NCBI GenBank assembly: GCA_947492925.1
Contig: CANLOQ010000001.1
Location: 310,001 to 374,000, forward strand
Reading direction: 5' to 3'
From: an uncultured Sulfitobacter sp.
Lineage (GTDB): Bacteria; Pseudomonadota; Alphaproteobacteria; Rhodobacterales; Rhodobacteraceae
DNA: 64,000 nucleotides
Position numbers and translations under genes: made by a program. Below the pieces are notes generated by a model, which had not been told where the DNA came from, did no database searches, and saw nothing but the letters and a program-made list of their open reading frames with translations. Of the stretch, positions 16,854 through 26,090 are shown one piece after another. The stretch's first letter is position 1; each line of letters opens with the position of its first letter.

Positions 16854-18242
16854 ATGACACGCCGCGCATTCGATACCATCATCAGAGGTGGGAAAACAGT
16901 CACGAATGGCGCAGTGCTGCGCGCTGATATCGCCCTTGCAGATGGCAAGATCGCCGCAATCGAAAACACTATCGAAGATCGTGCAGACACCGAAATTGAT
17001 GCGCGGGGAAAGCTGGTTTTGCCCGGCGGGGTCGACACCCATTGCCACATCGAACAAATCTCCGGTGCTGGTCTGATGAATGCCGACACGTTTGAGACCG
17101 CAACGCGCTCTGCTGCGTTCGGTGGGACGACGACAGTTGTTTCCTTTGCCGCGCAGCATCCGCGCCACAAGATGCGACAGGTCGTGGAAGATTATGCCAC
17201 ACGCGCGCGCAGGGGCGCGCTGATTGATCATGCGTTTCACATGATCGTGGCCGACACTTCTGACGGCAACCTCAGCACAGACATCCCTGCCCTGATCGCG
17301 CAGGGCCATCGGTCGATCAAGATTTTCACGACATATGCCAAGGTCCGACAGGACGACAAATCAATCCTCGACATCATGACCACGGCCAGACAGCACGGCG
17401 CGCTGGTCTGTATCCACGCCGAAAACAACGGATTGATCGGGCATATGACAGACCAGCTTTTGGCTCAGGGGAATACGGCAGCGCGTTATCACGCCGCGTC
17501 GCACCCCCGGGAGGCCGAGATCGAGGCGATTGACCGAATGTGCCGCTTTGCCGATTTCACCGGCGCGCGGGTGATGATCTTTCACGTCTCAACACGCGAA
17601 GGTGCCGATATTGTCCGCAAGGCGCGCGCGCGCGGCATCACTGTTTCTGCGGAAACCTGTCCGCATTATCTGTTCATGACTGCCGACGTGCTGCTGGGCG
17701 ACGATCCTGCGCGCTTTATGTGTTCGCCACCGCAACGCGACGCCGATGACCAGCTTGCCCTGTGGGATGCTCTTGGTGACGGCACCTTGCAACTGGTCAC
17801 CTCTGACCACGCACCTTACCGTATGGATGCGACCGGCAAATTCGCCAACGGCCCGGATGCGCCCTTCAACCAGATCGCCAATGGGATGCCGGGGCTTGAG
17901 ACGCGCCTGCCCCTGATGTTCAACGCGATGGTCAGCGAGGGGCGGATGGACGTCGCCGCCTTTGTCAACATCACCGCAACCGCCCCCGCGCGTGCTTTCG
18001 GGCTGAAGGGAAAAGGCGAGATCGCAGTCGGGTACGACGCGGACATCACGATCTGGGACCCGGAGCGGGAAGTGCAGTATGGCAGCAACGATCTGCACGA
18101 CAATGTCGGATACAACCCCTACGAGGGAACGCAGGTGAAAGGCTGGCCCGTGCAGGTTCTGTCGCGAGGAGAAACGATCATCGCGGGCGATGCGGTTCAC
18201 GGGAAGCCCGGACGGGGCAAATGGCTGCCGATGACAGCGTGA
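16854..18242 (+). CDS. Dihydropyrimidinase/hydantoinase-type amidohydrolase
   Basis: Cyclic-amide hydrolase of 462 residues that opens rings of dihydropyrimidines, hydantoins or related compounds at a dinuclear metal centre. The HxH motif is GGVDTHCHIEQ near residue 60, the bridging carboxylated lysine is in SIKIFTTYAK near residue 150, further metal histidines are in CIHAENN and FHVSTREG, and the aspartate is in TSDHAPY. The C-terminus GRGKWLPM is typical. It is transcribed away from the GntR regulator and carries a shared operator-like motif upstream. No N-carbamoyl-amino-acid hydrolase is encoded nearby, so the next step is not accounted for. Confidence 0.92.
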   Translation: MTRRAFDTIIRGGKTVTNGAVLRADIALADGKIAAIENTIEDRADTEIDARGKLVLPGGVDTHCHIEQISGAGLMNADTFETATRSAAFGGTTTVVSFAAQHPRHKMRQVVEDYATRARRGALIDHAFHMIVADTSDGNLSTDIPALIAQGHRSIKIFTTYAKVRQDDKSILDIMTTARQHGALVCIHAENNGLIGHMTDQLLAQGNTAARYHAASHPREAEIEAIDRMCRFADFTGARVMIFHVSTREGADIVRKARARGITVSAETCPHYLFMTADVLLGDDPARFMCSPPQRDADDQLALWDALGDGTLQLVTSDHAPYRMDATGKFANGPDAPFNQIANGMPGLETRLPLMFNAMVSEGRMDVAAFVNITATAPARAFGLKGKGEIAVGYDADITIWDPEREVQYGSNDLHDNVGYNPYEGTQVKGWPVQVLSRGETIIAGDAVHGKPGRGKWLPMTA

Positions 18243-18449
18243 TCCGTCAGGCCACGCGTAATTCCAAGCGTCCGTGCACCCTTTAACGCTGGTAGCTCTT
18301 GCGCGGATCATGTTGGTCGCCCCGACCTCTTTTGACTGAAATTCCACTCTTGCAAACACAGATCAATTCAAACTGAACTTCCGCTGGGTTCAAACCGTTC
18401 TGCCCGATTTGCGCCAATGATTTTCGGAAACCAAGCATTTTATCGTGCG

Positions 18450-20315
18450 CTACCGCGTGAAGCGCGCGAAAAACGCGGTGATTTCTTCCCGGGCACCAAG
18501 GGGCAGCACGTCCGCGATAAACTGATCGGGCCGCACCAGAACCAGCGCGCCTTTTTCACGATCAATCCCCCGGATATCAAAGATGTCTGCACCGTTTTTC
18601 AGATCAGCCGTAAACGTTTTTTCGTAGTCGATCAGTTCAAACCGGCCTCTGCGTGGCAACAATAGATCCGGCATCCCAGATACATCCAGCGTTCTGTGAC
18701 CTTGCTGAAAGACCGCGCACAGATCAATCATCGCATCCTCGCCCTCATGGGGCCTGCACAGCACAGTTTTTTGATCCTTCTGCAGATACGCACATAGTTC
18801 CGCGATGGCACCACCCGGCAGCCCCTGATCGGTGCGGTCCGCAAATGCAATGAGGCGCCAGCGCATGTCGGCAAGCAGTGTTTCGGCCAATTGCATGGGT
18901 TTTGCATCAGCCAGCCGGATCACCGGCGCGGAATGAAAGCGTTTACCAACCTCAAGACCCACCGCCAAGTGCTGATGCCGCCCTTCCCCGGTGATCAGCG
19001 ACGGACCATATGTCGTCTCAACCCCGGCGGTATAGCGCCCGTGCTTTTTGAAATACTGCTGAAACTGCGCCTTTTCCTGTTCAGTCTCTGGCTTCTGGCT
19101 GAACAGGCGCGCCATTTCCTTGTCAAACGCGATCAGCTCGCTGGCCTTTGCCTGACGCTCTTCGGAATAGGTTCGCAATAGCGCCGGATCAGCCCAACCT
19201 CTGAGTACCTGACCCAGCTTCCATCCCAGATTGAATGTATCAGCCATCGACACATTCATCCCCTGCCCCGCTTTCGGGCTGTGGGTGTGGCACGCGTCCC
19301 CGGCGATGAACAGGCGCGGCACTGCGTCTGCCTCACCCGACCCGGTAATATCATCAAACGTATCGCACAGGCGCTGGCCGATTTCATAGGCAGACCACCA
19401 CGCAACGTCTTTAACCTCAAATTTATAGGGATGCAGAATATCGGCGGCTTTCTGAGCCAACATTTCGGGAGACACATTTCGGTCGGCAGCACGTTCGTTT
19501 GTGCCAAGCGCGTCTAGCTCGATATAAAGCCGAACCAGAAAGCCACCCTCGCGCGGGATGATCAGAAGGCTGCCTGCATCGGACGACTGAATGGCGCATT
19601 TCAGGCGGATGTCAGGAAAGTCGGAAACCGCCAGCACATCCATCACACCCCAAAGACGTTGCCCGGCCTCACCTTTCAACTGACGGCCCATCAGGGAACG
19701 CACCGTGCTGCGCGCGCCGTCACACCCCACAATGAATTTCGCCTGCACCGTTTCCTGCGTACCCGGCGCATCGACGCAATCAAAGACGGCTGTGACCGGG
19801 TGATCAGGATCAACAGTGCGCCTGAGGTCTGTCAGCGCACGGGCATAGTCAGGTTTCAGCCGGGCAGGACTGTGCCGCATCAGTTCCAGATAGAAATCAT
19901 GCACGCGCGCCTGGCTCAGGATCACATGCGGCTGGTGTGACAGGTCATCTTCGACATCCTGTATCCTGTCGACACGGCGCAGGCTCCGGCCTTCGCCGTC
20001 AGGTCGCCAAAACGTCGTCTCGTTTACCCAATAACTTTCCTTGCGCACCCGGTCGACAAAACCAAAGGCCTCGAACATCTCCATCGACCGGCAGGCGATC
20101 CCGTCGGCCTGTCCAACCTCCAGCGGTCCGGTTTTGCGATCAAATATCCGCACTGATATCCCGCCCGCGACGGCAAGCTGCGCGGCAAGCGTAAGGCCCG
20201 CAGGACCGCACCCGATGATTGCCACATCAACCTTGCTGCGGTCAGGGACCGGGGCATCGGGTTTGAACCGGATCTCCGGATTGCCCGGCATGAAACCATT
20301 AAGATGATACTGCAT
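18450..20315 (-). CDS. FAD-dependent aromatic monooxygenase (3-hydroxybenzoate 4-monooxygenase/phenol hydroxylase type)
   Basis: Flavoprotein hydroxylase of 621 residues. It starts MQYHLNGFMPGNPE, as MobA-type 3-hydroxybenzoate 4-monooxygenases do, and has the dinucleotide-binding IIGCGPAGLTLAAQL near residue 33, the DG motif FIVGCDGARSTVR, and the FAD GD motif LFIAGDACHTHSPKAGQGMN followed by NLGWKL. The last 170 residues or so form the thioredoxin-like dimerisation domain of phenol hydroxylases. It stands alone between the hydantoinase and hemN, converging with the former; about 200 bases on either side hold no other gene. 3-Hydroxybenzoate is the best guess, but related phenols are possible. 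Confidence 0.88.
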   Translation of the reverse strand: MQYHLNGFMPGNPEIRFKPDAPVPDRSKVDVAIIGCGPAGLTLAAQLAVAGGISVRIFDRKTGPLEVGQADGIACRSMEMFEAFGFVDRVRKESYWVNETTFWRPDGEGRSLRRVDRIQDVEDDLSHQPHVILSQARVHDFYLELMRHSPARLKPDYARALTDLRRTVDPDHPVTAVFDCVDAPGTQETVQAKFIVGCDGARSTVRSLMGRQLKGEAGQRLWGVMDVLAVSDFPDIRLKCAIQSSDAGSLLIIPREGGFLVRLYIELDALGTNERAADRNVSPEMLAQKAADILHPYKFEVKDVAWWSAYEIGQRLCDTFDDITGSGEADAVPRLFIAGDACHTHSPKAGQGMNVSMADTFNLGWKLGQVLRGWADPALLRTYSEERQAKASELIAFDKEMARLFSQKPETEQEKAQFQQYFKKHGRYTAGVETTYGPSLITGEGRHQHLAVGLEVGKRFHSAPVIRLADAKPMQLAETLLADMRWRLIAFADRTDQGLPGGAIAELCAYLQKDQKTVLCRPHEGEDAMIDLCAVFQQGHRTLDVSGMPDLLLPRRGRFELIDYEKTFTADLKNGADIFDIRGIDREKGALVLVRPDQFIADVLPLGAREEITAFFARFTR

Positions 20316-20469
20316 TCCCCCACTCTGGCCGCAATTTGCCCGGGCAACAAGCGATGCCGTGTGCGTGTGATTTGTCCGTCCGACAGTGAAACGGATGCAC
20401 GTTTGGCATTCTGTCTGTTATCCAAAACGCCACACGCAAACCGGCGCGCGCAGCACCCATACGATGCCG

Positions 20470-21825
20470 TCAGATCGCGCTGCTGTGCCGCTGCGCACTG
20501 CTTGCAAAAGTATCAAGCGCGCTTGCAAAAATGCGGACAAGTGGCCGGGCGGCGGGTTTGATAGTAATTCGCCCACCCCGGTTCTGAAAATGCGCGCCAA
20601 AGCGGGACAACAGCTTTTGCACGCCCGCGTCGATGTGCTGTGCCCCCGTCGGAAATTCCCGCGACAAGGCCGCGCTGTCGATCTCGAAATAGCACATCAG
20701 GGTCTCGATCATCCGCGCGTTCACACGGTCCTGCAATGTCATGACATAGCCGCGCTGCGCGGCAAGTTCAGCGTTGAGAATATGCATCACATAAGCCGAT
20801 GTAGCAGCCGCATTCTGCGCAAACCCTTGAGGGAACCGCGAAATCGACGAAGCCCCCAATCCGATCAGCACCTCTGTTGTGTCATCGGTATAGCCCTGAA
20901 AATTGCGCCGCAGCGTGCCGTTCTTCTGGGCGCGGGCAAGGCCGTCGCCTGGACGGGCGAAATGATCCATTCCGATGACCTCAAAACCATCCGCGACAAG
21001 CACCTCCTGCGCCAGCAGGGACAACGCAAACCGCTCCTCTCCGTCGGGCAGCGTGTCGGCGTCAATCATCACCTGTCGTTTGGACATCCACGGCACATGC
21101 GCATACCCGTATAGTGCAAGCCGGTCAGGTTGCAGCGACAGTACCTGTTGCAATGTGTCTATCATGCCGCGCCGGGTCTGGTGCGGCAAACCATAGAGCA
21201 GATCCATATTCAGGCTGGTCACCCCCGACGCGCGCAATACTGACACAACATGCGCAGTCTGCGCGAAACTCTGTGGTCGGCCAATGGCCTCCTGCACACG
21301 CGGATCAAAATCCTGAACACCGATACTTGCGCGGTTCATGCCCTTTTCCGCAAGGGTTTGCAGCAATTCGTCCGAGGCTTCCGTCGGATCAATCTCAACC
21401 GAGAATTCAAAGTCGTCCGCAGTGCCGAACGCATCGAATATGTGATCCAGAAGACGCGCCATCGTGGATGCCCGCAGGATTGTCGGCGTGCCGCCCCCCA
21501 GATGCAGACGGCTCAGCGTGACATTTCGACGCAATTTTCCGCGCACCAGACGCAGTTCTTCCAGCAGGTTTTCGACGTAGGCTTCGACCGGCCGCAGGCT
21601 CTTGGTGCCCTGCGTGCGACAGGCGCAAAACCAGCACAGGCGTTTGCAGAACGGAATATGCACATATAGCGAGACCTGAGCGCCTTCCGGGATGGCAGCC
21701 AGCCATGCGCCCTGATGCTGCGCGCCGTCCTTCGCGCCAAAGTGGTTTGCCGGAGGATAGCTTGTGTAGCGGGGCACGTTGGTGTCGAAAAGGCCCGCGG
21801 TGCGCAGTTGTTTCATATTGTCCAT
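20470..21825 (-). CDS. hemN: Oxygen-independent coproporphyrinogen III dehydrogenase
   Basis: Radical-SAM enzyme of haem and bacteriochlorophyll synthesis, decarboxylating coproporphyrinogen III without oxygen; about 451 residues. The CxxxCxxC cluster motif is FCKRLCWFCAC near residue 60, preceded by VPRYTSYPPANHF, and followed by LGGGTPTIL and the HemN C-terminal domain. Three ATGs are close together (21840, 21825, 21816) and none has a good ribosome-binding site; 21825 is my choice. A perfect FNR box centred about 40 bases upstream of this start predicts activation under low oxygen. It diverges from fnrL, an arrangement also familiar in Rhodobacter relatives. Confidence 0.93.
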   Translation of the reverse strand: MDNMKQLRTAGLFDTNVPRYTSYPPANHFGAKDGAQHQGAWLAAIPEGAQVSLYVHIPFCKRLCWFCACRTQGTKSLRPVEAYVENLLEELRLVRGKLRRNVTLSRLHLGGGTPTILRASTMARLLDHIFDAFGTADDFEFSVEIDPTEASDELLQTLAEKGMNRASIGVQDFDPRVQEAIGRPQSFAQTAHVVSVLRASGVTSLNMDLLYGLPHQTRRGMIDTLQQVLSLQPDRLALYGYAHVPWMSKRQVMIDADTLPDGEERFALSLLAQEVLVADGFEVIGMDHFARPGDGLARAQKNGTLRRNFQGYTDDTTEVLIGLGASSISRFPQGFAQNAAATSAYVMHILNAELAAQRGYVMTLQDRVNARMIETLMCYFEIDSAALSREFPTGAQHIDAGVQKLLSRFGAHFQNRGGRITIKPAARPLVRIFASALDTFASSAQRHSSAI

Positions 21826-21858
21826 AAGGGTAAATTGCATGAAACGCCGCAGCCCAGA

Positions 21859-21872
21859 TTGATTTGAATCAA
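21859..21872. promoter_or_regulatory. FNR/FnrL box (TTGAT-N4-ATCAA)
   Basis: A perfect match to the FNR consensus: TTGAT, TTGA, ATCAA. It lies between hemN and fnrL. Its centre is about 40 bases from the hemN start region, suitable for class II activation of hemN. It ends only three bases before the fnrL ATG, where bound protein would block fnrL initiation, suggesting negative autoregulation. Confidence 0.85.
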
Positions 21873-21875
21873 ACC

Positions 21876-22610
21876 ATGCAAAAAATCGACGTGCCCCATA
21901 TTCTTTGTGCGGATTGCCCGATCCAGCACCGTGCCGTCTGTTCACGATGTGAAAGCGATGAGTTTGATCGTTTGGAAAGCATCAAGACCTACCGCACCTT
22001 CGCTGCCAACGACCCGATATTCTGGCGGGGGGAAGAGCTGAAGTATGTGGCATCGGTGGTGAAGGGTGTCGCCAAACTGGAGAAAAGTCTGGAAGACGGG
22101 CGCAACCAGATGGTCGGATTGCTGTTTCCTTCCGATTTTATCGGCCACCCCAAGCGCCGCCAGATCGAATTTGATGTCACCGCAGCAAGTGACATCACTC
22201 TATGTTGTTTCGAGCGTGAACCCTTTGAAAGGCTACTGGTCGAAGTGCCCCATATTGCACAACGCATGGTAGAGATTGCGCTGGATGAACTGGACGCCGC
22301 GCGTGACTGGATGGTCTTGCTGGGGCGCAAGACCGCAGCCGAAAAGATCGCCACCTTTATCGAGATGGTGGCCCGGCGTCAGCAGATTGACGAAGCATCG
22401 CCCAGTCTGAACAATCTTGTCCTGCCGCTCCTGCGCAGCGAAATCGCGGATTACCTTGGTCTAACGCTTGAGACTGTCAGCCGCCAATTGTCGACGCTGA
22501 AACGCGATGGCGTGGTCGAATTTATTGACAAGCGGCATTACCGCATTCTGGATATGGCGCGTCTGCACGACGCAACCGGAGACGATTCAGACGGCGGTTT
22601 CATCCCCTGA
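21876..22610 (+). CDS. fnrL: Crp/Fnr-family oxygen sensor FnrL
   Basis: Global low-oxygen regulator, about 244 residues, expected to carry an oxygen-labile [4Fe-4S] cluster. Cluster cysteines are visible as CADCPIQHRAVC near residues 11-22 and in TLCCFEREPF near residue 110. The C-terminal winged helix has EIADYLGLTLETVSRQLSTLKRDGVV, whose ETVSRQ matches the FNR recognition helix. The ATG at 21876 is the first methionine and is preceded immediately by the FNR box rather than by a ribosome-binding site; a TTG at 21864 lies inside the box. It diverges from hemN, which is a known FnrL target in relatives. Confidence 0.94.
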   Translation: MQKIDVPHILCADCPIQHRAVCSRCESDEFDRLESIKTYRTFAANDPIFWRGEELKYVASVVKGVAKLEKSLEDGRNQMVGLLFPSDFIGHPKRRQIEFDVTAASDITLCCFEREPFERLLVEVPHIAQRMVEIALDELDAARDWMVLLGRKTAAEKIATFIEMVARRQQIDEASPSLNNLVLPLLRSEIADYLGLTLETVSRQLSTLKRDGVVEFIDKRHYRILDMARLHDATGDDSDGGFIP

Positions 22611-22753
22611 GCTGACGGCGGCAGCATGCTTTTTGCTGGCGTGTCACCTGACCACTGTACCCTTCCGATGCCTGTCGATCGGGCGCAAATGCGGTGTACC
22701 CTGCAATTGCAGACGATATGCGCGGGACGGACCATGCGGACAAGAGAACAGAA

Positions 22754-23623
22754 ATGACGCGGGTGGCCTGTATCGGGGAGGCGATGATCGAACTGTCGAT
22801 GGACGGCGATCGCGCATTGGTCGGGGTGGCCGGGGACACGCTGAACACCGCCGTTTATCTGCGCCGGTCCGCCCCTTCGGTAGAGGTGACCTATGTCACC
22901 TGCCTTGGCGATGACCCCTTTTCGGACCGGATATTCGATTTCATTGCAGAACAGGGCATTGGCACATCTGGCATCACCCGTCTGCCCGGCGCGTCGCCCG
23001 GGCTTTACGCCATCAACACAATCCAAGCAGAGCGCAGTTTCACCTATTGGCGCAGCGCATCTGCAGCCCGCCAATTGTTTGCGGACGGCAAATTTGATCG
23101 CCTTGCCGGATATGACGCCCTGTATATATCGGGCATTTCTCTCGCAATCCTCCCGCATCCCGTGCGACTGGCGCTGCTGGACTGGCTCAGAAACGCGTCG
23201 GTGCAGGTCATCTATGACAGCAATTACCGCCCGCGCCTGTGGGAGGATGCCGCGACAGCGAAAACCATCACCCGCGCGTTTTGGGACAGGGCGGACATCG
23301 CCCTGCCGTCAATTGACGATGAGATGGCCCTTTTTGGTGAAACCGCTGGCACCGTCGCCAGCCGTTTCGCGCGCCACACAGGCAAGGGCGCTCTCAAGCG
23401 GGGCAAACTCGGGCCGCTTTCTATCGGTGAAACAGTGACCCAATCCTATCCCAGCGCGTCAAACGTGGTTGATACAACGGCTGCAGGCGACAGTTTCAAC
23501 GGCGCTTATCTGGGTGCTTTGTTGACGGGACGATCACAAGCGCAGTCATTGCTGGCGGGACACAAGATGGCAGCACGGGTCGTGCAACACCGTGGCGCAA
23601 TCATCCCGGCGCAAAACGTGTAA
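22754..23623 (+). CDS. PfkB-family sugar kinase, 2-keto-3-deoxygluconate kinase-like
   Basis: Ribokinase-fold kinase of about 289 residues. It has VACIGEAMIELS at the start, VAGDTLNTAVYLRR near residue 28 (the GGDxxN-type substrate motif), YDSNYRPRLWED near residue 155, and the catalytic DTTAAGDSFNGAYL near residue 240, where the usual GAGD anion hole reads AAGD with the base aspartate kept. These match 2-dehydro-3-deoxygluconokinases best. It stands at the edge of a sugar-acid locus but is transcribed towards it and convergent with the LysE gene, so it may serve a parallel phosphorylating route. The start is the ATG of MTRVACIGE. Confidence 0.87.
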   Translation: MTRVACIGEAMIELSMDGDRALVGVAGDTLNTAVYLRRSAPSVEVTYVTCLGDDPFSDRIFDFIAEQGIGTSGITRLPGASPGLYAINTIQAERSFTYWRSASAARQLFADGKFDRLAGYDALYISGISLAILPHPVRLALLDWLRNASVQVIYDSNYRPRLWEDAATAKTITRAFWDRADIALPSIDDEMALFGETAGTVASRFARHTGKGALKRGKLGPLSIGETVTQSYPSASNVVDTTAAGDSFNGAYLGALLTGRSQAQSLLAGHKMAARVVQHRGAIIPAQNV

Positions 23624-23704
23624 TCTCGGCGGTTGTGCCGGTGATTTGAAATTCACATCTCACGCGGTGATGCCCCGGACCAGGGTATGCCTTCTCGTGT
23701 TTAT

Positions 23705-24295
23705 CTACCGGGCGGATGCCAAGGCCACGCCCACGACAATCAGCATGGACAGCGCCATTACGATGTTGATCGCCCTTTGGGCCCGGGTGCTCAGATTCAG
23801 ACTGCCCAGATGTGTCCCGGCGGTCAGCCAGATCAGGTGCACCGGCACCCAGATCGCATTGAAGATAATCAGTTTGAGGATCACCTCCCAAAGAGGAGCG
23901 TCCGGCATGAAAGCAAATCCGGAAAACAGCGTCGTGCCGACAACATAGGCTTTGGGATTGATGAATTGCAGCAACAGCCCGTTGCGGAACCCAAGCGGCT
24001 TGGCGGCGGGGGTAAACCCAATGCGCGCGCCCGCGCTGGCAATACGCCATGCGAGGTACAACAGATATGCGACCGACGCGATCAGCAACACGGCGCGCAA
24101 GGACGGCATGGCCAGTACCAAGGCGGCCAGCCCCGACACCACCATCATCATGTTGATAAAGCCGCCTGTACACAGCCCCGCCAGAAATCCAAGGCCCGCG
24201 CGGTAGCCAAAGGCAGCCCCGATGCCGGCCGTGGTCAAAACCCCCGGCCCCGGTGTGATCAAAAGGAAAAAGACCGCAATGGCAAACTCAAGCAT
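23705..24295 (-). CDS. LysE/RhtB-family exporter
   Basis: Inner-membrane protein of 196 residues with about six membrane spans. It begins MLEFAIAVFFLLITPGPGVLT, the PGPG motif being the family hallmark, and has FINPKAYVVG in the middle as LysE proteins do. Family members export amino acids or related metabolites. It lies 18 bases downstream of the hydroxyacid dehydrogenase gene, so it is likely the last gene of that operon and may relieve accumulation of an intermediate. The substrate is unknown. Confidence 0.88.
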   Translation of the reverse strand: MLEFAIAVFFLLITPGPGVLTTAGIGAAFGYRAGLGFLAGLCTGGFINMMMVVSGLAALVLAMPSLRAVLLIASVAYLLYLAWRIASAGARIGFTPAAKPLGFRNGLLLQFINPKAYVVGTTLFSGFAFMPDAPLWEVILKLIIFNAIWVPVHLIWLTAGTHLGSLNLSTRAQRAINIVMALSMLIVVGVALASAR

Positions 24296-24313
24296 CCGGT
24301 GTCAAAGATCCGC

Positions 24314-25237
24314 TCAAAGGCCGGCACATTCGGGCACAGGGCTGATCACCGTGCCATTTTCTGCGTGCTGCAACAGGTTATCGACCGTCAGCGCCCCCAT
24401 TGCCGCGCGCGTCTCAACCGTGGCGCTGCCTACATGGGGCAACAGCACCGTATTTGGCAGATCACGCAGGGCCTGTGGGACGTCTGGTTCGTGTGCAAAT
24501 ACATCAAGGCCAGCCCAACCCAAGGTGCCATTGCTTAGCGCCTTGATCAGGGCAGGTTCATCCACCACAGATCCCCGGCTGACATTGATCAGCGTCCCTT
24601 GCGGGCCAAGGGCGGCCATCACTTCGGCGTTGACGATCCCTTGGGTCGATGACCCGCCGGGCGTGATACAGATCAGCACGTCACACTCAAAGGCCATCGC
24701 AGTGAGGTTGTCAAAATAGGTGTATGCAACATCCTTTGGGTTGCGCGCATGATAGACTATGCGGGGTTGCCACGGTGCCAGCTTGTGCGCAATCGCCTGA
24801 CCGATCCGCCCAAGGCCAAGGATACCGACAGTCTGGTTTTCCGCGGACCGGGTCAGCGGTGCGCTTCCCATCCGCGCCCATTTGCCCGTCCTGACGTAGG
24901 CATCGTCGCGCAGCATTTCGCGATAACATGCGAGCATCAGCAGTACGGCCGTCGTTGCGACCTCTTCGTTCAGCACGTCAGGTGTGTGCGTCACAATGAT
25001 CCCGCGCCGCGCCGCCTCAACCGCATCAATGGCCTCGTACCCCACGCCGTAGCTTGAAATCATCTTCAGGTTCTTAAGCGACGCCATGATCTTTGGTGTG
25101 ACCCCAAGGTTCCCGTTGGTGATCACATGGGTGATATCATCGGGCGTGTAACGCTTGGTCTGGTGAATCGCAAAAACAGGCTCAAGCCGGGCGCGCATCT
25201 CTTCTGAAATGGGACCAATCTGTAAAAGATCAGGCAT
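24314..25237 (-). CDS. D-2-hydroxyacid dehydrogenase (glyoxylate/hydroxypyruvate reductase-like)
   Basis: NAD(P)-dependent oxidoreductase of about 307 residues. The Rossmann motif is VGILGLGRIGQAIAHKL near residue 145. The catalytic triad is visible as arginine in NVSRGSVVDE, glutamate in VFAHEPDVP and histidine in LLPHVGSAT. The start MPDLLQIGPISEE overlaps the end of the FAH-family gene by eight bases. In the proposed pathway, hydrolysis of a five-carbon diketo acid would give pyruvate plus glycolate, so reduction of glyoxylate or hydroxypyruvate would fit, but this is inference. Confidence 0.88.
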   Translation of the reverse strand: MPDLLQIGPISEEMRARLEPVFAIHQTKRYTPDDITHVITNGNLGVTPKIMASLKNLKMISSYGVGYEAIDAVEAARRGIIVTHTPDVLNEEVATTAVLLMLACYREMLRDDAYVRTGKWARMGSAPLTRSAENQTVGILGLGRIGQAIAHKLAPWQPRIVYHARNPKDVAYTYFDNLTAMAFECDVLICITPGGSSTQGIVNAEVMAALGPQGTLINVSRGSVVDEPALIKALSNGTLGWAGLDVFAHEPDVPQALRDLPNTVLLPHVGSATVETRAAMGALTVDNLLQHAENGTVISPVPECAGL

Positions 25238-26078
25238 CCATGCCGACCTTCTGGCGCTGATGGCCCAGCCCGTCGATCCTGAGGTCCATAACATCGCCTT
25301 GCTTCAGGAACACAGGCTTGGGCTTCATGCCCAGCGCCACACCGGGAGGCGTGCCCGTGCTGATCACATCACCGGGATGCAGTGTGAAAAGCTGGCTTAA
25401 ATGCGAGATGATCTCGGCCACGGAAAAGATCATGGTAGAGGTATTGCCGGTCTGACGCCGTTCGCCGTTGACGTCCAGCGCCATCGAAAGGTTCTGCGGG
25501 TTCGCAACCTCATCGCGTGTGACCAGCCAGGGGCCGGTCGGCCCGTAGGTATCGCAGGACTTTCCCTTGGTCCACTGACCCGTCAGGTTGTTCTGGAAAT
25601 GCCGCTCCGAGACGTCATTGACGATGCAATACCCCGCAACATGCGCCAGCGCATCTTCCTCGCTGACGTATTTCGCTTCTGTGCCGATCACGACGCCCAG
25701 TTCGATTTCCCAGTCCGTATGGGTCGACCCGCGCGGCATCACCACATCATCATAGGCGCCGACCACGGCGGAATTGGCTTTGAAAAACAGGATCGGGTGT
25801 TCAGGGATGGCGGCCCCGGTTTCGGCGGCATGATCAGAATAATTTAGCCCTATACACAGGAACTTTCCAATATTGCCAACGCAAGCGCCAATACGCTGCT
25901 CCCCCTCGACAATCGGCAGATCGTTCGGATCAAGCGCGCGCAAACGGTCCAGCGTAGCGTTGTCCAGCGTCTTGCCCGTCACGTCATCAATATGCGCCGA
26001 CAAATCGCGCAACATGCCCGCGTTGTCCAACATTCCCGGTTTCTCGGCACCCGGTGCCCCGTAGCGGATCAGTTTCAT
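25230..26078 (-). CDS. Fumarylacetoacetate hydrolase-family protein (2,4-diketo-3-deoxy-acid hydrolase candidate)
   Basis: FAH-superfamily hydrolase of 282 residues. The signature IGLNYSDHAAETG is near residue 75, metal ligands are in WEIELGVVIG near residue 122 and in the downstream VNDVSERHFQ, and TGTPPGVALG near residue 250 is typical. Automatic annotation often calls such proteins ureidoglycolate lyase. Its neighbours, a dehydratase and a BDH2-like dehydrogenase, match the LRA6-type route in which 2,4-diketo-3-deoxy sugar acids are split to pyruvate and a hydroxy acid. It follows the dehydratase gene by 12 bases. Confidence 0.88.
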   Translation of the reverse strand: MKLIRYGAPGAEKPGMLDNAGMLRDLSAHIDDVTGKTLDNATLDRLRALDPNDLPIVEGEQRIGACVGNIGKFLCIGLNYSDHAAETGAAIPEHPILFFKANSAVVGAYDDVVMPRGSTHTDWEIELGVVIGTEAKYVSEEDALAHVAGYCIVNDVSERHFQNNLTGQWTKGKSCDTYGPTGPWLVTRDEVANPQNLSMALDVNGERRQTGNTSTMIFSVAEIISHLSQLFTLHPGDVISTGTPPGVALGMKPKPVFLKQGDVMDLRIDGLGHQRQKVGMDA

Positions 26079-26090
26079 GTCATGTCCTTC

